DNA of 64,000 bases from Blastomussa wellsi (GCA_947652115.1 OX393569.1:5107505-5171504); one strand, 5' to 3'; shown: positions 32,914-44,505, counted from the first letter of the stretch. A program made the numbers and translations. The notes: generated from the letters alone by a model not told the origin.

Positions 32914-33476
32914 ACACATTGAGAACGAGGGACGCTGAGAGAGACAACGATTGTTCAACATTCAGACTCGACTCATTAGTGTGGCCATGAGAACTCCTCA
33001 TGTACTATAGTCTGTCTGTCTGTCGGTCATAATGGCTGAAAAGGGAAGTTATGACAGAATGCTCCTGTAATTTAAATCAAATAGAAACTTCCAAGTTAAG
33101 GCTTGTGGTGAAAGTATTAAACCCAAGTACGTACGCATATGTAAATAAGACAAATAAACCTTAATTTGCATTAGCGTCAACAGATTAGCTTTGAGAAACA
33201 GGATCGATGAATGGTCATAAACGTTTAACGATTTCGTGCCATTTGATGTTTTTTTAAAATTTCTTATCAGATACTAAGACACAAAAACATTGCTGATGAC
33301 GATTTAAATACCACACGTGCATAGGTGTACGGATCGAGGGGGGCTGCAGCCCCTCAGTTTCGAAAATTATGGACATTCTTCAGGCAAAACGCTCAGAATT
33401 CGGGAAAAGAGCAATTGGAAGAAACCGAATAAAAAAATGTTTCAATACGCGTGTCAATCGCAAAAGTCTTGCGTCG
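32914..33476. other. No gene seen
   Basis: No supported coding region or clear repeat. Confidence 0.5.
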
Positions 33477-33795
33477 GATTGATGCTAGCCTATCCCACGC
33501 AGACGTCCTTTGGGCTTCGTCACGCGTTCCTTCCCCACGGACGTCTGCTGAATCGAACGTCCACTTCCGTTCACGGCTCCGAACCAATCAGAGGTAACTT
33601 TCCAGTTTTGGGAAAACGATTCGCAGCATGTGATAGGACAGCTGTCATGCAATGAGCCAATACTGATTGTTTTCTTTAATTAGATTAAACGGCCTGTGAA
33701 CGAAAGTGGATTGTCGATTCAGCAGACGTCCGTGGGGAAGGAACGCGTGACGAAGCTCAAAGGACGTCTGCGTGCGAGGCTAGGTTGATGCTGAC
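33477..33795. mobile_element. Foldback MITE with long arms
   Basis: CACGCAGACGTCCTTTGGGC, CGTCACGCGTTCCTTCCCCA and CGGACGTCTGCTGAATCGA return inverted at 33715-33785. The arms are about 90 bases each, with a spacer of about 110. Confidence 0.75.
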
Positions 33796-34730
33796 ACATT
33801 CGGGTATAGTGCAATTTTTTCTGTCAGAGAGGTTACAGCCTCCCAAGTTTGAAGGTGCCCGTACACTTATACACACGTGAGTTGCAAACAAGCCAGCGCA
33901 CCTGTGGTAAAATTCCCGGGGGCAAAATGAAGATCGACTGGTCTTGTTCCATTGTTTAATTACCACAAACAACGCCGACACTTGCCAGCTCGGATCAGAA
34001 CAAATGCAGAGTACTCATTGCCGATTGTCACACAACCAACCTTGGCAGGAATTAATTAAGGTGGGGGTCTACCTGAATTTGAATGGAATTTTGAGAGGTT
34101 TAGAGTATGTATAAAAGGAAGAAAATTAGTTTTTAAACATCCACAGACAGTTGACCCCCACCCAAGAGCAACCAGCTTGGTAGGAAGACTGTTGGGTGTG
34201 CATATTCCAATTTTAAAATTCAAATTCGAATTTTTAAACTACATCAAAACTTCACTATTTCAAGTCTTATTTCTCCCAATTTTCCTTCTCCTTTAAGAAA
34301 ATCTCGCTCCTCCCAAATATATCCAAAAATGTACAAAACATTGCTTAGTGGTTTGAGCGAAGGGTTTTGGCATTTAAAATGACAAAAAACGGTAGACCCC
34401 GACAAACTCTGAGGCTGTGCAGAATGAACGTCCGTGAAGGCCGTGAATCGTGGTCTTCCAAATCGAAATATACTTTGGCTTGGTGCTGATCAAAAGAAAA
34501 ACGGGCTCGGGAGACGAGATTGCGATCTATAATGAGCTTGAAGGCCTCTGGCATTCTTAGAAAACGGCCTGAAGTGGTGCTCGCTTTCTCTGCCGAACGT
34601 TATAATTTTTATATTGTATGTCTGATATATGAAACTAGTTTTTCACCTATTGTAATTTAGATGAATTTTTAATCTTTTTATCCTGTAACAATAGATATGT
34701 ATTTTTATCCAATGAGCAATAAAGACATTT
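33796..34730. other. No gene seen; probable retroelement 3' end
   Basis: No supported coding region. The end (from about 34600 to AATAAAGACATTTATCATC at 34718) looks like a LINE 3' tail leading into the ATC repeat. Confidence 0.4.
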
Positions 34731-34789
34731 ATCATCACCATCATCATCATCATCATCGTCATCATCATCATCATCATCATCATCATTTT
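34731..34789. repeat. (ATC)n microsatellite
   Basis: Nearly pure ATC/CAT repeat with one CGT interruption. Confidence 0.95.
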
Positions 34790-34798
34790 GATTATTTT

Positions 34799-35316
34799 AT
34801 AGCGGAGCTCCGGCGGCGCGAAGGGCCGCCAAGCGGAGCCCCATACTCATATGGGAAAGAAAACGAAACCCATGAGTTGATTTTCTCATGGTCATCATGG
34901 CTAGCGGTATTGCTCGTGGGCGCGTACGCACGACGATTGCGACGGCGGAGTCGCGCAACATGGCGGCCATAAATAGCCATGCCTTGTCAACACCTTGTCA
35001 GCCTTATCAGCCCCTGTTATGGTCAATTGACAGCTGTCAAATCGAGGTATCCGCTGGCCAGTATCACATGACCAGATCGCGGGCTCAGGTTAGAAGTCAT
35101 CGAGGTAACGTGTTTTTTGAAGTTGACCGCTGACCAGGCATTGGTTTTCTTTTTTGATTTGCGGGCTCAGGTCCGATTTTTTTCTTCTGGCAGCATTTTT
35201 TAACTTTTTATGGTCATTCTTAGCGGAATTCTGCAATTGGAGTTGACGTTTTGAATTATTATTTATTTCAGAGAAATTATTAAGAACCAGCAAAAATACG
35301 GAGCTCCGCTTTTAGG
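34799..35316. mobile_element. Possible foldback element
   Basis: AGCGGAGCTCCG at the left and CGGAGCTCCGCT at the right are inverted repeats; the interior is GC-rich at the left end. The repeat is short and itself partly palindromic, so the call is weak. Confidence 0.35.
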
Positions 35317-35354
35317 CTTGGCTAAATCTATATATTAGTGCGGTTTTCAACTGA

Positions 35355-36082
35355 GGCCAGTTCCAAACGCCGCTCCACTCATGTGCCGAACCTAACTGGT
35401 GAGTTAGGTACGGAAGAAGAGCGGCGTGTGAATCAGTTGGGTTCAGCAGCTTTAGTTAGGTTCGGCAGACAACGTTAGGTACGACAGGGTCTGCCGCATT
35501 TTGCGACACTGGAGCGGCGGCTGATTCATACGGCGTTCTTCTCGTGTGCCGAACCTAATGCGTGAATTACTGTAATGTATTTTCGATATAACAGCGCTCG
35601 TGATTGGCCCAAAGTGGAGTGGCGTGACCAGTCATGCATGAAGCTTGACAATTTTAAAACAAACTTTTAGGTTTCAGCGCGGCGATGAGAAACGAAAGAA
35701 AAATATTGCTTTGGCGGAAACTATTTTTGCTGTTGTTTTGGGTAACAACCAAATTTTTTTTAGCGGTAATTCATTTATACTTCTGTTTTTATTTAGTGAT
35801 AATAGCTCAAAATTTGCCAGGTTTGATATTTTCAAGCATGTTTGTCGAAAGAAAACCATTGCCTTTCAAAATGTTGCTATGTAATATTGCACATAGCTTG
35901 CCGAATCTTTGTATTCTTGATGCATATGACGTTCTATCGAATCTCTTTAAACCACTGGTTTCCGCGAATTAAATTCGACACAAGTACGCCGTCTGAATCA
36001 ACCGTCGCTCCAGTGTCGCTCCAAAGTCGAACCTTATTGAGTTAGGTTTGGCACATGAGTGGAACGGCGTTTGGAACGGGCC
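35355..36082. mobile_element. Non-autonomous DNA transposon with 40-base inverted repeats
   Basis: The left end GGCCAGTTCCAAACGCCGCT and CCACTCATGTGCCGAACCTAA are matched by the right end TTAGGTTTGGCACATGAGTGG and AACGGCGTTTGGAACGGGCC (each quoted in part). TGA flanks both ends and may be a 3-base target duplication. No transposase frame is inside. Confidence 0.7.
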
Positions 36083-36089
36083 TGAGTGT

Positions 36090-36350
36090 CGAAAGTAATA
36101 AGCGAATTGCTTTGCATGGTTTTGCATTAAGTATACGCTCAGTAATTGGTTTAACAATCCCGCGTTACCTTTTTAACAACTCAGAAGTAAAACCAAAACC
36201 AATCATAACTCGCGCGAGCATGTTTTCCCGCGCTTTGTGTCGGCTACGTGTTATTGCTTCGAGTTTTGATTGGATCACTGGATTGTCTCCTTCCTTTGTG
36301 ATTGGCCAATTGGGGCGGAAAGTAATTACTTAGGTTTTGGTTTTGGTTTT
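36090..36350. repeat. Interspersed repeat family R1, copy 2
   Basis: Same block order as 4685-4945: GCGAATTGCTTTGCATGG, CGCTCAGTAATTGGTTTAAC, TTTTCCCGCGCTTTGTGT, GAGTTTTGATTGGATCACTG. Confidence 0.6.
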
Positions 36351-36367
36351 AACTGAAACTCGCTCCA

Positions 36368-36832
36368 AGGCTACGTCCACACTAAGCCGGATAAATTTGA
36401 AAACGGCGTTTTCGAGTCGAAATCGGATAAAATGTTTTCTGTCAACATTATACCGTTTTCAAATTGTTTCGCCATCGATTTTGAAACGCTGCCTTGGAAG
36501 AAACGCTTAAAGGTGGATTTCCACTGTCGCGTATTTTTTTACGTGCGTTTACGTGCGTAAAAAAATTTAGAGACAATGTATGAACGACTAGCGTTAATGT
36601 GTACGCAAGTTTTCCATACATCGTCTCTAATTTTATTTACGCACGTAAAAAATTACGCGACAGTGGAAACGTTATTCGATTGTTTTGATGTCAGCGTTTT
36701 CAAAAAGTTCCGTTTTCGCCGTCCACACTAACACACCTAGCCAGCGTTTTCAAACTTATCCACCTTGGAGAGCGTTTTCAAAAAGTTCCGTTTTCGGTGA
36801 CCGAAAACGCCTTTTCAGTGTGGACGTAGCCT
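36368..36832. mobile_element. Foldback MITE, with nested MITE
   Basis: GGCTACGTCCACACTAAGCC and TTTTCAGTGTGGACGTAGCC bound the element. GTTTTCAAA-rich arms fill it. A second foldback (36509-36672: GTGGATTTCCACTGTCGCGT ... ACGCGACAGTGGAAACG, with ACGTGCGTAAAAAA arms) is nested in it. A sister copy without the nested element is at 38462-38795. Confidence 0.75.
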
Positions 36833-37113
36833 AAGATGGAATATGGTCTGGTCAGCTAAAGCTATTCACTGAATGAACTCGAGAGGCCTAGAAACATTGC
36901 AGGAACAAATGTTCAACTTGCACGATTTATTGACATATGATGTTTTTGTCTGGCTTCACCAAAAAAAGTCACAAATTATCATATTAAGTGAAGACACGTT
37001 CTGAATTTAAAGAGCACGAAAATCGAAACATTTATTGCGGGAAAAGCAATATTTACGCCGTTGAATAATGACTAGTTGACTACCGTTACATGCCTGTCAG
37101 CACTAAAATATTA

Positions 37114-37267
37114 GGGAATTCCCCGCTGGTATGACCTCATAGGAAAATTGATCTCGGCAGACAAGCCATAGCTTGCAAACACCTGACACAGGTGACACTC
37201 GGCTACGATTTCATTTTCGCTTTCGTCCGAGTACGTTGGACAGGAATTCGTAATCAAACAAACTAAG
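37114..37267 (+). promoter_or_regulatory. RdRP C promoter and non-coding first exon
   Basis: GGGAATTCCCC (37114-37124) is a kB site. TTTCGCTTTC (37215-37224), an inverse GAAAGCGAAA site, follows. The candidate exon ends at the donor AACTAAG|GTAAGC (37268). The acceptor CCTGCAG lies at 39078, 50 bases before the ATG of RdRP C, giving an intron of about 1.8 kb. The block TATGACCTCAT is shared with the RdRP D promoter. Confidence 0.5.
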
Positions 37268-37271
37268 GTAA

Positions 37272-38461
37272 GCCATGGAAAATCCTTTCTGTATTTTATA
37301 GTTAAATTGCTTAATAGATAAGGAACTGTCGATGGACCTGATCCTTCGCTGGGCAGCACTTGTGATTATTCGTTAGGAATTAATATTATTGCGGCCTACA
37401 ACAGCATTTCTATTCCATGTCAGTCGATTCCTAAGGTGTTATTTCGGTCATTCAGTATATAGAGTAATGTTTTCAAACTGGGAAAGTTTCATGCCTTGAG
37501 ATGGAGAAAATCCTGGTGATGTATTCAACCAGACGTATGAAGTAGGCCAAGAGTATTGACAATACTTGGTGACAGAAAACCAAAAGTGATGATGTTGCGG
37601 GTTTTGTATCGCTACTGCTCGCGCTTCGTAGTGTCACGACTTCATACAGAAATCCCCTTGCTTAAAACTCGCTAAGAGTTCAAAATGAAACGATGTTACA
37701 TGTTTCCAAGGCATGCCAAGGCATTTTAAATAGCCATGTGCATAAAACATTTCCGGTGTCCAGGTTTTTCATATTTTACATATCAGACCTCTCTTTCATA
37801 AAAATAAAATAATCGAATATATAATTTAGCATATCATGCCCCTGAGAATGGTGGTATTGCAAGCCAGTGAAAGAAAGAACTTCCGCCCGATTTATCAGTC
37901 TTTCACTTGCGTGACCTTCGGGTAAAGGCGAAATGCGAATCATAGGAATGATAAATACCATGAAAATATGCCACAAATCTTATAGTGTTCTCGTTGCAAT
38001 TATCCCAACAATTTAACACTGTAAAAAACTGTCCTGAAAATGGATTGTCTGGTAAGCTGCAGTGAATCACAAGAATTTCCCCCAAAAGATTCGACATTCT
38101 TCACCTGACACGTCTGTTGATGGCGTCACTGTTTGCTTCGTTCAACAATTGATACTATTGTGAGGAAACTTTAATTTAACAAAATCGAATCATCTTCGGA
38201 TCTTAGTCGGAAAAAAAAATAAAAAATCTTCTGGAAACGTCAGGAAAATGATCAAAGCACGAAGGAATCATGCAATATTTTGTCAATGTATTATTTTTCT
38301 TTATTATATTGAAAGCATGTGCTCCAGTCGTTCACGACATAGCTATTGTTGTAAGATAGTTTAAAACGATTGATTTGATTGGACGCCCTTTGTTAGATTC
38401 TAGCCAATCAAATCACGTGTCCTCAGAGCCACTTGTTCCTCGCGCACAGGCCCGGCCGGCT
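37272..38461. other. Presumed first intron of RdRP C; no gene seen
   Basis: No supported coding region on either strand. Confidence 0.5.
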
Positions 38462-38795
38462 GGGGCTGCATCCACACTAATTCGGATAAATTTGAAAACG
38501 CAACATTTTATCTCCAGATTGGCCTTCCATCCACACTAAAACGGCGTTTTCGGTCACCGAAAATGGAACTTTTTGTAAACGCTCTCCAAATTGGATAAAT
38601 TTGGAAACGCTGACATCAAAACAGTCAAATACCGTGGCTCGGGTGATATGTGCATATTCTAGCATGTATTTCAGAGTTTCTGGCGAGACAGCGTTTCAAA
38701 ATCGATGGTGAAACAATTTGAAAACGGTATAATGTGGACAGAAAACATTTTATCCGCTTTCGAGGGAAAACGCCGTTTTCAAATGGACGTAGCCT
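38462..38795. mobile_element. Foldback MITE (family of 36368)
   Basis: GGCTGCATCCACACTAATTC and TTTTCAAATGGACGTAGCC bound it; the arms are rich in GTTTTCAAA and TTGAAAACG. Confidence 0.7.
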
Positions 38796-38799
38796 TAGT

Positions 38800-38886
38800 G
38801 TATAATTTGGTTTTATCAACTGGGTTGATAATGTCAATTGGCCACCGTAAAGAGATTCAAGTGCTGACGTTTCGAGCGTTAGCCCT
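38800..38886 (-). mobile_element. Penelope terminal-repeat fragment
   Basis: Contains ATTTGGTTTTATCAACTGGG, TTGGCCACCGTAAAGAGATT and TGACGTTTCGAGCGTTAGCC, as in the other three copies. It directly abuts the MITE end at 38795, which suggests insertion there. Confidence 0.65.
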
Positions 38887-39128
38887 TAGTGTAGCCTGAG
38901 GACGAGAATGGACACAAGTTTCCATCTCTAATTATTTTAGTGGGAACCTGCACTTCTGGGATTCCATATATCAACACCAAAACAGCCAAAGATGGCTAGT
39001 CAAACTACTATCAAATAAATTTGTCTTAAAATATCTGTACGAAAGCTGAGTTCGGGTTTTTAACATATTATCCTGCAGGAGATAGATAAAACCGTAAAGG
39101 ATCTCTACAATTAATCTCTTCTTATCCA

Positions 39129-41051
39129 ATGGCTTATCACCTGTGCATAGACCTTTCCGCCGCCAAAGCTCCTCCTACAGGCACCGAAGAATCCTACATA
39201 ATTCATGTGGAATTTCTCGGCACTGGCCGAGACGACTACAAAGTTGATTACGAAAAACTCGAGAACACGTCCCTAACAGAGTACCTGAGACAACGCGACG
39301 GGCCTGATTTTCACCAGAAGCTTATGAAGCTGACATTTAACATAAAGCCAGCCGACGAAACGAATCTTTTCTGTAGAAGCGTTTTGGAGAGAGGCATATT
39401 TTGTCGACAACGAGTGTTCTTCTTTCTTGGGCATTCAGAAAGTCAACTGAAGAAAAGGTCGTGTTATTTGATGAGTGCCTCACATGAAAAAATTCACGAG
39501 CTTTTGGCGCAGTTTGGCGACTTTGTGGAAGAGCGAAATTTAGGAAAACGTGCAAGAAAAATTGGAATGCTCTTCACGACGCTGAACAAACCTCTGACCT
39601 TGGCGGCGACCGAGTACAAAGTCGCGCCAGATACAAAACGAAGAGCTTTCAGATCATCCAGCTTGCCCGATGGATGTGGTTTCATGTCCCGGGAATTCTC
39701 GTCCGAAATTCAAAAAGTCTTCGAGCTCTATTATGAGCCCAGCGCTGTCCAAGTACGTTATCGAGGCATCGAGGGTATGCTGGTTCTCAAGGAAGATTTG
39801 GAAGACGTTAAGGTGCAGTTCCATAACTCCATGAAGAAATTCGTCACCCCGGATGAGAATATCTCTGAAGATTTCAACTTCGCTGATGTCGTGGATCACT
39901 CTCGCCCGTACGTCAACGGATACTTGGATATTCGAATGGTGATGCTATTGGCTGGGGCAGGAGTTTCCGCTGAGCATCTGGAAGAACTTCAGTCGGGTTA
40001 CTACGAATTATTGGAAAACACGATTAAAAATACGGCGGCGGCCGAGTACTTTTTGCGCTTAAGAGGCGAGGTCAGTTTCCTGGAAGATATTCAAGAGAAG
40101 GGAGTTGATGATTGTACAAAAGAGCACTTAAAGCTTTCATTGAAGCAAGAACTGGACGAGATGACGAAGCTTGCACATACAAGAATCCTGGTCCCCAAGT
40201 CTCGAGTCGTGTTTGCTGTGTGTGATCCTTACGGAAACTTGAAGCGTGGCGAGTGTTACTTCAGGCCAACGATACCTGATGACGACACTGATTTTACTGC
40301 TGCAGAAAAACTTGTCGTTGTGCGAAGCCCCTGTTACCATCCTGGAGATGTGCAAGTTTTGAAACTCACCCACGAAAAGCCTGGCTACGAAAAGTATGAA
40401 AACCTGAGGGACTGTTTAGTCTTGTCCGAAAATGACCCATCTCCTGGCGCGTTTGAATGCTTCGAAGGAGATATGGGAGGGAATCGTTTCTTTGTAAGCT
40501 GGGATGCAGACCTCGTTCCAACGACAAAAGAAGCACCGTGCGATTATTCACCTACAATTGCTTCTAAAATTCGCGGTGCTTCCGCCAAGTCAGTCACGTA
40601 TTTATCAACGAAATTCAGACGAGACCAGCGGAACAGACATTTGAAAGATCGCGAAGAAATGCTCCGGTACTTCGCCACCTTCTCTGATGAAATACCAAGG
40701 AAGATTGAAGAAGAATACATGAAGTGTGCAGCTGCTACAGGTCCATCGTCAAAAGAATGCCGACAGCTAAGCAAGATGCTCTACCAAGCAGCCAACTTCA
40801 CTGAAGATACCGCTAACTTGCAGAGAAAGCTCGAACAAATGAAGCTCTCAAGGTCTTGCGCGGATGAAGGAGGTGTGGCAAATGAATATGCGGAAATCAG
40901 ACGTTCGCCTGAATCAAACATCGGGCAACTGAGACGTTCAATGCGCCGTCGTTCACTGAGACGATTGCGGCGCCCTAGCAATGAGATATGGAAGAAAATT
41001 GACATGAAAGCGAAAGACTTTGTTGAAACAATGCTACGTGAAACAAATTAG
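39129..41051 (+). CDS. RdRP-family protein C, catalytic motif degenerate
   Basis: One intact exon encodes 640 residues covering the whole eukaryotic RdRP core: GIFCRQR..FFLGHSESQLKKRSC, LAQFGDFVEE.NLGKRARKIGMLF, PDGCGFMSREFS, VQVRYRGIEGMLVL, DHSRPYVNGYLDIRMVMLL, TRILVPKSRVVFAVCDPYG, CYHPGDVQVLKL and FFVSWDADLVP. The catalytic DxDGD reads D448-M-G450-G-N452, so two of three Asp are gone. The conserved Lys of RYxGxKG is Glu, and RKSM is HNSM. The C-terminus carries an Arg-rich block (MRRRSLRRLRRP) before the conserved NEIWKKIDMKAKDFVE. An in-frame stop upstream supports the ATG used. An open frame of this length despite catalytic loss suggests a kept, non-polymerase role such as RNA binding or regulation of RdRP E. 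Paralogue of B and D. Confidence 0.88.
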   Translation: MAYHLCIDLSAAKAPPTGTEESYIIHVEFLGTGRDDYKVDYEKLENTSLTEYLRQRDGPDFHQKLMKLTFNIKPADETNLFCRSVLERGIFCRQRVFFFLGHSESQLKKRSCYLMSASHEKIHELLAQFGDFVEERNLGKRARKIGMLFTTLNKPLTLAATEYKVAPDTKRRAFRSSSLPDGCGFMSREFSSEIQKVFELYYEPSAVQVRYRGIEGMLVLKEDLEDVKVQFHNSMKKFVTPDENISEDFNFADVVDHSRPYVNGYLDIRMVMLLAGAGVSAEHLEELQSGYYELLENTIKNTAAAEYFLRLRGEVSFLEDIQEKGVDDCTKEHLKLSLKQELDEMTKLAHTRILVPKSRVVFAVCDPYGNLKRGECYFRPTIPDDDTDFTAAEKLVVVRSPCYHPGDVQVLKLTHEKPGYEKYENLRDCLVLSENDPSPGAFECFEGDMGGNRFFVSWDADLVPTTKEAPCDYSPTIASKIRGASAKSVTYLSTKFRRDQRNRHLKDREEMLRYFATFSDEIPRKIEEEYMKCAAATGPSSKECRQLSKMLYQAANFTEDTANLQRKLEQMKLSRSCADEGGVANEYAEIRRSPESNIGQLRRSMRRRSLRRLRRPSNEIWKKIDMKAKDFVETMLRETN

Positions 41052-41665
41052 TTGGGCCTTTAGGTCCAAAGGGGGGGGGAGGGGTGGGGAGGGTCGGATG
41101 CTATTTTTCAGTTCGTAATCCGAGTTATTTACCGCACGTCAATTACCACCACAATGGATTTACGGCAAAGGCATGGATGGAAAATGTGTTTATGCTCAAA
41201 GTTTAAATGCCACATTAATAAGTAAAAAGCCTGCACCAAGTAAATTAATCCCATAAATGGGTCAACAAACAGCATATGACATGGAACATATTGAGTTTTG
41301 CCTTACATTTAGCCAGAGAATAAACCGAAAGTTATTTTGAGATCCTAAGCGGCACTTGAAACCATTTGCCAAGAAAAAAATTGAACGCGAGTTATCGTGT
41401 AGGTAATTTTTACCTTGAGAATCCCTCGAATATGCACAAAGCTTGATTGCGAAGAGGGCGACGTCTAAAAATCGATTGCTCTTTTTGTACCCCCTGTGGA
41501 ACTCAAGCAATATTTGTGATAAGAGAAATAGAGGGGATGAAGGCAACGTTTTTGTTTCGAAGACTTCAGTTTGCACCATTCTGTTTTGTTTCTTTGAGTC
41601 GTGTCTGAGTGTTGTTGGGGTTAATGACGTCACTCGCGCGGTTCGCTATCGGTTGCATGCTGTTA

Positions 41666-41700
<35 letters not shown>

Positions 41701-42689
41701 TTGTGCATGACCTTTTATTGGTACATTAGTCCATTTAAGACATTATTAGTATAAGTTTTGAAAATATTAAGATAGAATATTATACGATACTTAGTACTTT
41801 CACAATGAAACATGTATTATCAACATGAAACACTTTTTTAAATGAACTTGCGGCATAAACTGTATTGACATGAATGAAATTAGTGCACCGAGTAATACAA
41901 GGTGTGACACCGCAATGTGACGCCCACCCCTCCCCTTCGATAAATCCTAGCTACGCCTCTGAACAGACACCTGTTTTGGCATATTTTATTGTTTTCACGC
42001 TAGAAAAGGACATCAAGCAAGAAAAACTTGGTTAAACAAGGGATGCATGACTCGGTTAGCCTATGAATTATAAACGTAAATTACTTTCTAAAAAGCCCCT
42101 TGGTGATGTCTGTGAAAAAACTGTCACACAATCAACGAAACGTTGACCGTGCACGTTATCAGTGCTTATTGTTTGGTTGTTTAATAACATGCCAATTATT
42201 GTTTTTTTTTTGTTTACTTTTGTGAGCCTTGCTTTCATATACCTGGAACTTGCTATTCCACATAAAATAGATATTTGAAATCAAACATGGCCTTACAACT
42301 GATTGATATAATTAGCTTCTTTTCATGACATGCTTTGGAAGGAATATAAGATTGTTGAAGTCACAATAAACAATATGGCTTCAATGGGTCCATGTGGTCT
42401 GTTGGTAAAGCGTAACATGGGAAAGTTAAGTGAACTGTTGAATAAAAAGATTCTGTCAATTAAAAGTAAAACTGCTGTAGTGTTCTGTAAGTCGTGTAAA
42501 TTTTTTTTCGTTTATTTTTATGAATCTTTATGGTCACAGAAAAAAAAACACTTAAATTAAAGGAATAATTAGTCAACGCTTAAGAGTCAGTGCATAGTGT
42601 ATTGTTGAGATACAAAAGCACGGAGGGATATCAATGTACACAGAGAAGTACCAGCAACAAGCAGACCGAGCTTCAAAAGGGACACGTGA
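41052..42689. other. Intergenic; microsatellite, no gene seen
   Basis: A G-rich tract follows the stop at about 41070-41093, and an ATT microsatellite lies at 41668-41701. No supported coding region. Confidence 0.6.
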
Positions 42690-43270
42690 CGTCATGAAAT
42701 TTTAAAATCCAAAATTAAAGAGCCACCAAAGTTTTTATCCTCATGAGACAGAAGAGGTGCCAATTTTATGTCTGCTTACAACTTTTCAGCTCAATAGCGT
42801 GCTTCGTTTGGAAACCAGCGCATTTTGAATTTCAGAGTTATGCCGGTCCGTGACATAAACTTATGATCATGTTTGTCGAAAAATATATAATTAACTCGGG
42901 ATTTTTAACCATTTCAGAAGTAAAAGCATTAGGAAAAGTGTTTATGTAAATGACTGTATGTTCAGTACAGATAATTAGTCGTTCAGGTATCCAAAGTAAG
43001 TTCCAGATGTTTACACCATTTCCCAGGCGCCATATTGGTGTACCAAAGTTGTATACCAACATGGCGGCTCCATACTGGGCTCTATAAATTTGTGCGCAAC
43101 ATTTCGACGAATATCTGAAGTTTGGAATAACGCACGGACCTAAAACTTGGAGAGATGACTTCTTTCATTATCTTCTATAATATTGCAATTTCTTGAATTC
43201 ATCCACCAAATGGTTTTCGATTTAATTTTGTATTGCGTGACAGTGCAACCCAAGAATTCACATGCGTGTG
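42690..43270 (-). mobile_element. Arm of the large foldback family
   Basis: Reverse complement of sequence at 22340-22860 and 26290-26680: AAGAGCCACCAAAGTTTTTA, GGTGCCAATTTTATG, GCTTCGTTTGGAAACCAGCG, GGAGAGATGACTTCTTTC. This third copy shows what probably belongs in the gap at 22457. Confidence 0.7.
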
Positions 43271-43963
43271 CCACGCAGCTAGGAGAGTGGAACAATAAAG
43301 GTCATTTTACAATACGAAAAACGGTTTCGAAAATCATTTGTACGTTCTGAAAGCGAATTTTAAACTATTCGATTTCCACATTTATTTTGAAACTACCAGA
43401 AAACTTTGATGACATTTATGCACCTGTAATAATAAGCCGGAGCGCAGGGGGGGGGGGGGGGCGGCAATACGCGGGGCATTTGAACTGAGATTTTCTGTTT
43501 GTGGATGGTCAAAAGAGTCGCTAAAAGTTAATAAAATGTTGCTAGAAAGTCCCCTTAACGGTCAAAAGTCCCCACTACGGGACAATAACCACTGTCAAAT
43601 CCCCCACCTATGCCCCCCGGGGCTTTTATCGGCACGCCATACTCTACCGAGAATTCTTAGAAAAATACCGGAAATCGACTTTTTTGTAACTGCAGGAGTA
43701 ATCGAGAGTAACGAGAGTGTGCTCGACTCCTTCAGTTAGCATTAATTTGATTCATTTCGCCCATTCACTACTCTAAAGTTCAACGATAAAATTATGTGTA
43801 AAGAAGAATAATGCAATAAATAAATTCGCATACAAACAAGTGTTAGGTACGGAGTTGTGATGAAGTGAAGCTCAAAATGACAAAAAGCCTTGTACAAAAA
43901 GTGACAGGTGACTGATTCTTAAATTGGAACCGTAATCTAAGACCACCACGGATTGGAAACCTT
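43271..43963. other. No gene seen
   Basis: A run of about 14 G lies at 43447-43462. No supported coding region. Confidence 0.5.
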
Positions 43964-44317
43964 GGTTGTTTACCATTTGCCAAAAAAATCCGGAAATTCC
44001 GAAAGGAATGTAAATGGAAAGACTAATTTTGTCTCCCCGAACGGAAATTTTCTCGGGAAAACGGGATTTCTTGAAAGGTAGTCCAAAATTCCCAAACGGA
44101 ATTTCCGAACGGAAAATGTGCTTACCATTTGCCATTCGCCACAAGTTCCAGGCCCTACGCCGATTTGTCAAACTCGCCCTTGGCTTTCTCGGTAAGTTGG
44201 GTCTGTTTTGTAAATGGAACACGCCATTCCCAAACGGAAATTTCCATCGGGGAGTTTTGCTTTCCATTTGCACAAACCGTCGACCAACCGGTTTCCCCGT
44301 GTAAATGGTAAACAACC
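43964..44317. mobile_element. Foldback MITE with 15-base inverted repeats
   Basis: GGTTGTTTACCATTT and AAATGGTAAACAACC are exact inverted repeats, flanked on both sides by CTT. The interior repeats AACGGAAATTTCC-type blocks in both orientations. The many GGAAATTTCC-like strings inside come from the repeat and are not counted as regulatory sites. Confidence 0.75.
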
Positions 44318-44375
44318 CTTATCTTTGACATCTTTGGTGTTAACTTTCGATTGTTGTTGAATGTCACGTGTACGA

Positions 44376-44505
44376 GGGAATTTTCCCGGATTATGACCTC
44401 ATCGGTACACATACACGGATCTCTCCCACTCAACAACACTTCCATATTCATTCGCTTGCATTAGCAAGCTGGTTGCAAAGAAGAAAAAAAAATTCAACAG
44501 AGAAG
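44376..44505 (+). promoter_or_regulatory. RdRP D promoter and non-coding first exon
   Basis: GGGAATTTTCCC (44376-44387) is a palindromic kB-type site followed by ATTATGACCTCATC, as in C. The candidate exon holds AGCTGGTTGCAAAGAAGAA, similar to exon 1 of B, and ends at the donor GAGAAG|GTAAGA (44506). The acceptor is TTCGACAG (47114), 43 bases before the ATG of RdRP D. I see no GAAANNGAAA site here. Confidence 0.45.

Noticed and set aside
34697..34972. His-rich protein frame
   Set aside because: Produced by the ATC microsatellite; the flanks have no coding character.
44014..44304. Many GGAAATTTCC-like kB strings and open frames at 44.0-44.3 kb
   Set aside because: They belong to the inverted repeats of the 43964-44317 MITE and are explained by its internal repetition.
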